From Naematelia aurantialba (taxonomy: Eukaryota > Basidiomycota > Tremellomycetes > Tremellales > Naemateliaceae), in NCBI GenBank assembly GCA_021527695.1, contig JAKFAO010000002.1, positions 1,426,501 to 1,490,500 of the forward strand: DNA of 64,000 nt, in the 5' to 3' direction. Of this stretch, positions 32,685 through 42,348 are shown piece by piece (the first letter of the stretch is position 1; each line of letters begins with the position of its first letter). Below the pieces are notes generated by a model. It did not search any database, was not told the origin of the DNA, and worked only from the letters and a program-made list of their open reading frames with translations. The position numbers were made by a program, and so were the translations under genes.

Positions 32685-34415
32685 TCATACCACGCTAGCC
32701 ACCGTCACCGGTGGGACGGCGGTCGGGGCCACAGTGGCAGCAGCGGCGCTACCGGCGCCAGGGGGAACCGGCGTAAGAGGCATCATGGACACAGGCGGCA
32801 GCGCATGGAAATGGGCGAGTGCAGCGGGAGATGCGTAGAGAGAGGTAGGTCTGCGCGGCGAGGTCGGACTGCCTCGAGGCGATCGTCTGCCAGGTGTCAG
32901 CGGGACGGCATCGCGCGCTATACTCTACCCCACACCACACCACACCACACCACACCACACCACACCACACCACACCACACCACACCACACCACACCACAC
33001 CACACCACACCACACCACACCACACCACACCACACCACACACACCACACACACCACACCCTACACACCCCACCCTACACGCATATCTCGGCCAGTGGAAA
33101 AGGAGAAGAATGTCACATGATGACAACAGGACGAGACTCCGACTGGACCGCTTACTCCGCGGGGAAGAGAGAGCCGGAGAACACATACAGCAGAAACATG
33201 GTACTCACCGTGTCGACCCCAGTTCACTCAATTCACCACCTTGACCTTGCCGCGCACGTTCCTGCGCAAAGCTCGGTTTCTCCCATGTACGAGTCAGTGT
33301 CGGTTTTTGTACGAACCGCGCCCACAGCTTCTTCGACAGCGCCGAGGGTGTGTGCTGTGTGGCTTCTCCTCCCCTCTCCCCATTGTCATCCCCATTCTGA
33401 TTCAGGTCGGGTGCGTTGGCGTTCCCAATCTGATTCCAGTCGGGTGCGTTGGCATTCCCGATCCGATTCCAGTCGGGTGCACTGGCGTTGATCTGGGCCC
33501 CAGGAGCGGCGCTGGTGCCCCTCACCCTGAGGTTGGGATGAGGATCTGCGATCGGGTTGTTGATGGTCGCTGAGCCGTTGTTGAGGATGGGGTCGTTGAT
33601 GCTGACTGAGCCGTTGTTGGTGTGAGAGTCGGCGTGGTGGACGTTGGTATTGTTGGTGTGCGGGGTTGGTGTGTGAGAGTGGTGTGTGTTATGGGTGTCA
33701 CGAGGCTGATGCTGCTGTTGGTGATGTTGGTGCTTCTGGGATCGCGGCTCTTGTCGTCCGCCCCCTCGGCCACTCGGAACGTCGCCAGCACCTCCTCCAC
33801 TCAAACCACCCACGCCCGGCCCAGCCAGAGTCTCACCGGACTCACGTCTGCCTTGAAGGCCCGGTTCGGGTTTCCGTCCAGATGTCGACTTCGTCGGAAC
33901 CGCCGGTCCCAGTTCCGTCTCAGCGTGTGCTTGTTCGCCCGGCGCCATCGCGCCGTTATCCCTCTTGTCTATCACTTCGTCCAACCTGGTACCCTACGTT
34001 TTCCTCCAGCCGGGGTTCTGATGCCTCTATCGTATTCGTTCGCAATGAGTCGGCCAGCGATTTGGCCAGCGAGTTGCAGTGAGTTGCAGTGAGTTGCAGT
34101 GAGTTGCAGTGAGTTGCAGTGAGTTGCAGTGAGTTGCGGTTCTGATGCCTCTATCGTATTCGTTCGCAATGAGTCGGCCAGCGATTTGGCCAGCGAGTTG
34201 CAGTGAGTTGCAGTGAGTTGCAGTGAGTTGCAGTGAGTTGCAGTGAGTTGCAGTGAGTTGCAGTGAGTTGAGCAGAGTCCCAGTGAGTTGCAGCGAGTTG
34301 AGCAGAGTCCCAGTGAGTTGCAGTGCGTTGGAGTGCGAGTACAGTCAACACTCCATCACCTATCGACCCACACCGCCCAGTCGCGTTGAGTCATCAGCCA
34401 TGCTCCTTCGGCCAT
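32685..34415 (-). CDS. Unrecognised protein, His/Asn/Pro-rich low complexity
   Basis: I do not recognise the family. A long open exon (33993 down to about 33190) starts after an ACCAG acceptor. It encodes a conserved-looking segment (LDEVIDKRDN, GRKPEPGLQGRRESGETLAG), then His/Gln/Asn-rich sequence (NTHHSHTPTPHTNNTN) and a thrice-repeated PDWNQIGNANA-type unit. It ends LSKKLWARFVQKP and GGELSELGSTR. It joins in phase, across an intron with a CACAC microsatellite, to an exon ending PPVTVASVV and TGA at 32685. Upstream, an ATG at 34415 with MAEGAWLMTQRDWAVWVDR joins in phase through an intron containing a large minisatellite; this first exon is the least certain part. Further upstream exons are possible. 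Confidence 0.45.
32931..33040. repeat. CACAC pentanucleotide microsatellite, 22 perfect copies
   Basis: An uninterrupted array of 22 CACAC units (110 nt), followed by degenerate ACACC units to about 33060. It lies in the proposed second intron of the unrecognised minus-strand gene. Confidence 0.95.
34015..34330. repeat. GAGTTGCAGT decamer minisatellite inside a ~124-bp segmental duplication
   Basis: A segment starting GTTCTGATGCCTCTATCG at 34015 recurs at 34139. Each copy consists of about 56 nt of unique sequence followed by a run of GAGTTGCAGT decamers (seven in copy 1, about seven in copy 2). Two longer AGCAGAGTCCCAGTGAGTTG units follow to about 34330. Confidence 0.92.
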
Positions 34416-36771
34416 CAAAGGGAGGGTCGACAACGTAGAGTGGCAAATTCCTCAGTGCGGACCACTGGTCCTCTCGTGTCTCTCTCCCGACTCTTATTCA
34501 GCTCTCACTTCTACCCCAGCCACCTCGTACGCCTCGTACACTGAGAACAACGAGAACACCTCGCACTGAGCGCAATCTCGCCTCTACACCGTCAACGCAC
34601 ATGCATACATCCCTCAGAAACAAACCAAAAACCGACTCAAACTAAAACCAAAAACCCGACCCAACGCAAAAAAGCCCACCCCCGGCCCGGAGGCCAGAGA
34701 TGGGCAGTTTCGCGCAACAGTCGCTGTCGTCCTCGTAGAGGCCTGGAGGCTGTTGTCGACCAACGGTCAGAATACAAAACAAGAACGGGCGACATGTGTA
34801 TCGTGGTACAGGGAGAGGGGTAAAAGTAAAAAAGGTAAGAGGCAGTGTCAACGGCCGTTTCGTTCACCGAAACACCAAGAGGCATACTAACCCTTTGGGT
34901 GGTTCCACTTGCTTGGTCCTCGCTTGGCTCTCGGCGCATCCAACTTGTCTCGTATTCCCTGCGACGTTTCCTGCCCGACATCGGAGATGTGAGTTTCTGG
35001 CTGGAGCGTTAAGGGGTGAGGCTGCTGGCGCAGAAACGGTCCGGTCCATTGAGAAGCGGCGGCACACGGGCACGCACGCATGTGTTTGACACTGCAGAGA
35101 CAAATGGGAATGGAATGAAAAGGGATAGGCCATGCGCACACAGTAGACAATGTCACCTGAGACTAGCAGAACGAGATCGACACTGGACGTGATGAAATGA
35201 CCTGCTCGCTATTGTGCTATGCTGCTGCTTTGGTGAATGTCGCGTACCACGTAGGGGCATTATCCTTTGTCTGGCCAAGCCCTTGGGCCAAGATCAAGAC
35301 GAACGAGCGAGACAACGTATACGAACGACCAACGACGAACGATCAGGAGTGAATGCGGCGTGAGGATACCAGTAGCCAGACCCAGATCCCAGACCGATCG
35401 CGTTTCCGTGTGTGTATGTGTAGTTTTGCCAATTGTGCGTCTTGTCTTGTCAGGTGATAGCTTGGTAAGCATGCTGGACCCCGACGCCACTTGGGAACCT
35501 CGCGGCCGTGAACTCGCGCGGCGCGCCTCTTGTCCTCGCGGAATCAAGCGGCGGCTCTGCGAAGCCACGAGGTGGGGGAAGGCGGTCCAGCAGTGTCGTG
35601 CGACTCGAGAATCCAGGATTATGCTCACGCTGCCCCATGCCAACTCATGCTGCAATTTCGGCCACCACATGTGTTTCTGTCGTTCTGTCTGCCGCATAGG
35701 ACTCGGGGGTCCGGCTTCGAATGCGCCATTTGCGCTGATCGCAACGGATGCTCATGGTGGCGACAAGTTGCCGGTCAACTCAGATTACAGCGTGGCGAGC
35801 GTCATCGCGAGCGCAAGGGAGCACGTCTGACCTTGAAAGGACGAGACAGAGACAGCCCTTTTGTGCAACCACGGCGATTAGTGTCAACGGGAACAATGAA
35901 GCTGGGGCTTGAGCTGAGGTTGCTGGGAACAGTGGAGCTGGAGCTGAAGTTGTAGCAGCTGGCAGAGTCACTCGAACTCTCACCTTTTCAGATGATCGTG
36001 TCAACATGCTACTCGCCAGTGACAAAACCCGGAGGGTGATGAAAGCTTACGAGTACCGAGTCATCCACGGGCCGTATGTGGAGCTTGACGCCTAACACGG
36101 GCGGTATGTACAGCTTGATGCCAACAACATGTCGAGGTCGGTCCCAATCGAAATCCTTATCTCAAGGAACCTGTCCTGTTTGTAGGTCACGGTATGCTGT
36201 CCTGTTGATCACAAGGGGGTGGGAGAAACGCAGTCAGCCGACAGAGAGTGCTCGCCTAAGCCAACATGTCGAGTCTGGCGGGGGATGGACACAGGGGAGG
36301 ATGGGTCGGATCTTGAGGGTTGTTATGGACTTGCGACGGTGAGAGAGGTTAGTTGTAATGAGAAGAGTGGCGAAGAAAACTTGGGGGGGGGAAAGGGGGA
36401 ATTTAATATGTAAGCAGCGGGAGGGACTTTCCTTATAGAGTATAATTACCGCTTTGGGAAGTTTGCCGCGTCATCCCTTTGTTTTGCGGGAATATCGGAA
36501 TTATGAGTGTGGCACTTTTAAGTGTGGCGGATCTCAGGTATCTTTCAAGAGCACACAGTCTGTGCCACACCAAGTAGCAATGGATGCACAATGCAAGTGG
36601 GATGTGAGAATGGTAAATGCACAATAGCCAACAGTCCCGTCCACGTCCACGTCCCACGTCCCGCATCCCTCTCCACCAAGCCAGCCACTTCCACACCCCT
36701 CCCGCTTCCCACTCCACCAAGCCACTTCCAACACGCCAACCTCATAGGACCCGCGCACCACAGACGTCGAG
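34416..36771. other. 2.3-kb stretch without a confident gene
   Basis: No frame here can be assigned with confidence. Two minus-strand stretches look coding-like: 34995-34887 (ending KLDAPRAKRGPSKWNHPKG and TAG) and about 36155-36040, which is open across a 30-bp tandem repeat. They could be exons of one poorly resolved minus-strand gene or upstream exons of the unrecognised gene at 32685-34415. The remainder has stops in all frames and no RNA gene that I can see. Confidence 0.4.
36066..36125 (-). repeat. 30-bp imperfect tandem repeat encoding a decapeptide repeat
   Basis: Two adjacent 30-bp units read on the minus strand as VGIKLYIPPV and LGVKLHIRPV, with conservative changes and no stop. 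The plus-strand reading of the first unit ends in a stop. Confidence 0.6.
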
Positions 36772-39700
36772 CTACGGCTTCACCGGCCGTAGCCACTTGT
36801 CGGCCCGCACAAACGCAGCAATGATCTCTGGGCTCGTGGTGCGTGACAATCCAGGTTTCGGGCCCTGTTCCCTGTCCAGCGTCTGAACAGCCACCATGAC
36901 CTGTGTGTGTCAGTGGCGCTCGTGGAACAGTAATGGCGTGGAAGAAGGTCCGGGGGGAGAAGGGGGGAGGGAGGAAGATGAGGGGGGGGAGGAAGGAAGG
37001 GGGGAAATAAGAGGTCATCGTGCTCGTGCTCGTGTGGGGCACTAACCGCGTCCCAGAATCGGAAACCACGCTCGACCTCTGCCTTTGGGTTCTTGACACT
37101 ACTAAAACTAGCGTCCACAAACTCCATAGCGGCACTCTTGGCAGCCCTCACTTCCGGGCTATTGACATTCTGCTCTGTGATGGTCTCGCCGTTGAGGTGG
37201 TACCTCGTCGCGTCAATGTACGTCTTGGCGAGAATACCGAACCCGGTATTGGGCTCTGACTGGAATGGCAGACCTGGACAGATTTTAGCTTCGTCATCGC
37301 TTCACACAGGTTCACGAGTGCAGTGAACCGGCGAGTGAGATGTAGTAGAAATGATAAGTGCGGTGTGGTCAATCGGGGCGATGTGGTCAAGCGGGGCGAT
37401 GTGTCAAGTGAGCGCTGTAGGAGAAAGCAGGACGTTCGACGCACTGAGCATGAGGTCTAGAGTCTCGTCTCGGTTCCGCCGCGCATCGCCCGTGAGGAGC
37501 ACGTGTACTGATAACGCTTCGAATAGATGCCGCAGCGCTTTAGAGAGCGCCCGGGCAAACGAGTTGAACATGAGCAGTTCGCGTGAAAGGGGGCCAGCCC
37601 ATTGCAGTGGCTGCGGTGTTAGCTTCGCCCCTGATTTTGACGTAATAGCGACTCTGGATGTGACAGCGACAGCGACTCTGGATGTGACAGCGACTCTGGA
37701 TGGAACCGCGACTCTGGATGTAACAGCGACTCCGGATGGAATCGCTGCTCTGGATGTGACAGTCTGGACTCACCCGGAACGACAGCGGCAGCACGCTCAA
37801 CACCCGCATGATCAACAGCCCACTGGCAATCTCTTCCTCTGTCCCAAAACTGGGCCCGCCGGACAATGCCTCCCCGCCCCACTTTTCGCCATGGATGACG
37901 CCGGCCCGCAAGAGCTCCAGCACGAGATACAGCGATTCCTGGAATCGGTCGGTCACGCGCGCCGAGGAACATGCTGCGTGCAGGGCTTTGCCCATCATCG
38001 TCTGTGTATGTGCGGGCGTGATGAACCTAAACGAGAGATATTAGAGACTAGACCAACACTGAATGAGATGGCAAGCTCTGGAGTCCCGACTGTACATCTC
38101 AAGTCCGGATGGGCGGAATGTACAGAGGTGGAGGGGACGGGGCACGAGGGAGAAGGTCGACTGACCCTCGCGCATCCAGGAATCGCCAGATGACATTCGC
38201 CACAATCTCATCCTTCTTCTCCAGTGGTGGCCGCGAGTTTTTATCCCGCTTTGTATGCGCCGCAAGCTCATCCGACACCAACGCACCGATACATAAGCGT
38301 ATATCGATGGTGGATGACTGACAAGAGTCAGCAGGTCGCCCGGGGGTCGGTGGCACGTGATGCGGGTCCTCCTGAAGGGGTAGAGGGAGGGAATCAAGGG
38401 CGGAGGGAATCAAGGGCTGAGGGAAGGAAGGGCGGAGGGAAGGAAGGGCGGAGGGAATCAAGGGCGGAGGGAAGGAAGGGGGGATGAGGGGCACGCACAT
38501 TTTGCCGTCGCAGTTCCTGCTCAAGCACGGGAGTGGGCACGACCCACGTCTTGCACTTGTCGACGAGGTTCTGGCACATGGGATCGACAAAGGGTACTAT
38601 TGCGCCTGGCGAGTGGAACGGTGGCTCAAAGTAGTAGTGTGCCGCCTGATGATCAGCGCTGGCGCTCCGACGCGGAATCAAATGGAAACAACGACGAAGG
38701 TGCAGAGTACGGAAGGGAAGGAAGCCGTCGGGGAAGAGGGGGAAGGGGGAAAGGGGGTGAGATCTGCTCACTACTCTGCGCCTCTTCCAGTCGGGATGCA
38801 GAGCGTCGACAAGCAGCGCGAGCGTCGTGCAGCGCGGAGCAGTGTGGCCCTCGGTGATGACGTCTTTGATGAACCGCCTGTAGTCGCTATTATCTGCCAG
38901 AGGCTGGTGCTCGACGATCATGCCGCTGCTGAGCCAGCCCACCACCACGGGCGACACGACGCCCCGACAGATCAAAAAGTAGAGCTCGTCCGGCAGGCGC
39001 TGCGAGAAGATCTCCTCCAAGTCGGCGGGGACGTCGGACGGCGTGATCTGCTGCGTCGGTGATGGAGGCTGCACCAGGGGTAGTGGGGTACACGTTCCGT
39101 CCGTAGTGAGGACCAGCGAGTACTTGACACTGAGCCGCGCGCGCATAAAGGATTCCGAGGACCCGCCTGCCTTGAGGTTCGGGTCCCCACGCAGTGCCGT
39201 ACACGCGGCGATGCCGGACTTGTACACCCTCAGCATGTCAAGGACGGTCTTGAGTGAGAAATCATGCGAGAGCGGAGGGAAGGTGCGTGAGATGGAACAG
39301 CCGGCCAAGATGGACATGTCGAGGAATTGGTCCGTTGTCAGAGCCAGGTCGTTCAGAAGTCGGGATTTGTCGATAAACGTGAATGAGGGGGAGGGCGCCG
39401 AGGCTGAGCTGGAAGAGGGAGAGCTGGACGTCCATTCGATTGAGGTGATGACCCGGTCGACGGGCCACAGCAGGCATTCAGTGGACGAGAAAATGGCGTG
39501 GATGTAGTTCTTCTGATGTCGAAGGAGGTATGCGAGCTGCGGGTCTCAGCATCCGACAGACGCAAACGTATTAGGCCACCCAGAGTGCCTCGGAAGAAGA
39601 ATGACTGAGGGGGGCCGAGAGACGCAAAGGCTCACCTGGGCAAACTCGAGGTACGGCGCGACGACATACTCGACGAACCGATGCCTAAACACCCTCAATA

Positions 39701-40201
39701 CCAACCTCATCACGTCTCTCCAATCCGTCCACGCTCCACCCCTGATCTGCGTGAGCGCAACCACCGCGCGCTCAACCTGTCCATTCTCATAATAATTCCA
39801 CGCCTCGTTCTTGATCCCCAGCTCCCTCTCCACTTGACCGTCCATCCCCCTCGGTTGGCCGCGGGACGACGCCGTCGGCAACCCTGCAAACACGAACACA
39901 GGCTTGATCCCCAATTTCTCGAGCAGACGCAGATCGTTCTCGAGCCGCGTCACCAGCGCCAACGGTAGTCCGCCCGTAGCTGCCACAAGGGGCTCGCGCG
40001 CATCCGGGTCAGCCAGCAGCCCTTTGAGATAGTTGGCGCCGTCGATGCCTAGTCTAGTCTGTGCCAGGGTGGAGAGGGGAAGAGTTTGAGCGAGCTTGCG
40101 CTCGCGCAGGTATGCTGTGATGCGGTGTGAGTGGAGAGCTAGAGAGCGCAAGATACACTAGGGGTAGACCGGGACATACCGTCAAGACCACGAATCCCCA
40201 T
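36772..40201 (-). CDS. MKT1: MKT1-like post-transcriptional regulator (XPG/PIN-type nuclease fold)
   Basis: Cytoplasmic regulator that in yeast acts with Pbp1 on mRNA 3' regions. Exon 1 is only 22 nt (40201-40180, MGIRGLD), and exon 2 starts at 40114. The junction gives MGIRGLDAYLRERKLAQTLP, the XPG-N-like start of MKT1, followed by LAQTRLGIDGANYLKGLLAD and FRHRFVEYVVAPYLEFAQ. Later exons encode LAYLLRHQKNYIHAIFSSTE-like sequence, FDMSILAGCSIS-like sequence and RLPDELYFLICRGVVSPVVV. The MKT1 C-terminal domain follows: HYYFEPPFHSPGAIVPFVDP, GEALSGGPSFGTEEEIASGL and GFGILAKTYIDATRYHLNGE. It ends ADKWLRPVKP and TAG at 36772. Several introns carry private repeats (37640-37770 and 38385-38490). 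It is a tandem minus-strand neighbour of CSN5. Confidence 0.92.
37640..37770. repeat. Intronic 18-nt minisatellite in MKT1
   Basis: About seven degenerate units of the GACTCTGGATGTGACAGC type, some shortened or lengthened by 6 nt, fill this MKT1 intron. Confidence 0.8.
38385..38490. repeat. Intronic GGGAATCAAGGGCGGA-type repeats in MKT1
   Basis: Alternating units of 12-16 nt built from GGAGGGAATCAAGGGC and GGAGGGAAGGAAGGGC. They form a purine-rich plus strand and a pyrimidine-rich coding strand. Confidence 0.8.
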
Positions 40202-40521
40202 GTTGACGACGCACAGAAGCTGTTGATGCGAGCCAGCGTTTCGACTTCACTCCTCGAGCACACTTTGTCACACCTCGGATGTCCCAGTAACCAAGAAGCA
40301 CCCTCACAGCAGGAAGCTATAACAGTCTGGCAAGGCTCGCTCAAGACGGACAGTGCAGAGTAGTATCTAAGTACTCGTTATGGGACAACTCTCTACTCGA
40401 CCTCTCAGGGCGGGCAGTGCCACGTGACATCCCCGCACTAGCCTCCGCCAATTTGCTTCCGTGGTTTATTATGTTACATACAAGTGGTACAGGAGAGGAC
40501 CGCTGTGTAATGCATCCATAT
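40202..40521. promoter_or_regulatory. Spacer between CSN5 3' end and MKT1 start
   Basis: This 320-bp tandem spacer, presumably the MKT1 promoter, shows no other feature. Confidence 0.45.
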
Positions 40522-42155
40522 CTAAAACCTCCCTTCGACCGCCGCCCGTGCGCGGGCAGAATCTAAGCTCGACTCGAGGGGAGTGTTGAACAGCCGGTCT
40601 TTTATGATCTGCGATATGATGCCGTTCTGCGCCTCGCTCGCAATCCGTGCACTGCACTATTAGCTGTCACTCCTGGGCTGGAGGTTTCAAGGATCTCGCG
40701 AAAAAAATAGGAAGCGGTACGATGTACCACAATAGGGTCGACAAAGAGTAAAGATTCACAAGTGGAGCCGCTAATTCAACTAGAGAAGACGCTCACCTGT
40801 CTTTTGCCGCCTTACTCAAGGGGGTCTCCTCATCGTCTACGCCAACCACATCGCCCTGCTCCTGCCGACCAGCGGACTTTCCCGTCAAGGGCCCTTCTTT
40901 TCTAGCACTGGGATGCGCGGTATGGCTCCCAAGTGTATTCTTTGCAGAATTCAACTTGGTGGCTAGGTCATTCATCTGCGAGGTGACGTATGGCCGATTC
41001 TGTCATTGTCAGCGGCCAGCGTCCTTTGGATGGCGTATGAAGCTCACAGAGACGATCAAGCTCTGACTCAGTGTTGCTACCCAGTACTTGTTCCACAGCA
41101 GATCGAGCAGCTGTTCGTCGAGCTTTGTTTTGTATATCTCGACTTTGAGCGCGTAATATGCGTTTGCATGGACACCAAAGTCTTCGATCTTGTCCATCGG
41201 GATGGACTGGTATTGCGAAGTGCTTGATGACGGCGGAGTGTAGCCCTATTATCCAAGTATTCACTTGAGCTCGGAGACCCGCTGATGCCGGTCTGGACTC
41301 ACCTCTGGGTACGTTCGGAAAGCTCCGATTTCCACTTTGCCCGCTGAGACAGTTCGATTGGGATCGATCTGCACTTTAGTCAGAAGCGGTGATCGTGATG
41401 ATCGAAATAGCACTTACCACCACGGCTAGGTATGGGTCATTGAACTTCTGGTTGTTCAGTTGGGTATTGACATCGATGCCTGAAAGCCAGCAGCCGTAAC
41501 CAGGATGTCTGTAGCCATCAGCACGTCATCAAGCGGACACGAATAGGCATAGATAACGCACGAGTGATACCATCCTCTCAACAGTTCGTTCTTTCCTGCT
41601 TCCCCATTGGCTGTCTGGAAGTTGACCATGTACTCCATCGCCTGATACAGTGAGCTACAGGTCCCATACGGTACACAGGCAGGAACACGACCCACCTCGT
41701 CACCTGCGTTGACTCTCGTCTCAGTACCCTGCACCGGCAGGGCCGCGGCATCCGTAATCCAGAATGTATGGTCCCTGACTTTACCATACATGACACCCAT
41801 GATTTCGTACACGCCGCCCGACCGTGCGTGCGTTACCTTAGTAGATCGTCAGCTAGATCCAGAATGGGCAAGAGAAACTTGCCATCTTTATCAGTGCGAC
41901 GGCTGAGATCTTCACCGTAGTGAAGTATTGATGGCTGATTCGTGAGCGTTACATTCCGCCTGACAGAAAGAGGGAGCTCACTCGACTTTCCACGGGGCTG
42001 ATAGGTCGAGTTCTCGCTCTTCTTCTCGGGTGTATCTGTACAAGGCATCGGTCGGGTCGATCGACTATACACGCGTGAGCAGACGCAATTGCGCATCTAC
42101 CCACCTGCACATCGTTGTGTAGCTCGAATGTTTTACGTGCTGTACTCGCTTCCAT
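40522..42155 (-). CDS. RRI1: COP9 signalosome subunit 5 (JAMM deneddylase)
   Basis: Catalytic metalloprotease of the COP9 signalosome that removes Nedd8/Rub1 from cullins. The ATG at 42155-42153 opens [17 protein letters not shown]. The MPN+ core is complete: [20 protein letters not shown] supplies the catalytic Glu. [16 protein letters not shown] gives the HxHx7SxxD zinc site, with an intron splitting the Ser codon between the two His. Other family matches are [49 protein letters not shown] and [20 protein letters not shown]. The sequence [24 protein letters not shown] follows. The C-terminus ends [10 protein letters not shown] and TAG. About eight exons. The gene starts 193 bp from the divergent RRP9. 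Confidence 0.95.
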
Positions 42156-42348
42156 CGTCTAGTACTTACAGCGAGTCAAGAGAGCAGCTTTCAAGGCATA
42201 GCCAGTTCATCCCGCGAGCTCGAACCTCCACCGCTCGACGCACGTGGTTGCCACGCGGCGTCTTTGAGATTTTGCTCTCCATTGCAGTTCTCTGCATATT
42301 CAACCCTCAGCTTTACTCGCTCGAGATTCAAGGATCAAGCAAGCCGCC

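Noticed and set aside
32749..33186. Minus-strand frame with repeated Cys-Gly-Val-Val-Trp
   Set aside because: It is a translation of the CACAC microsatellite and is better explained as an intron joining the two exons of the unrecognised gene.
35997..36095. Plus-strand mini-frame MLLASDKTRRVMKAYEYRVI ending in TAA
   Set aside because: The frame is short, and the tandem 30-bp unit contains a stop in this direction but stays open on the minus strand. No family resemblance.
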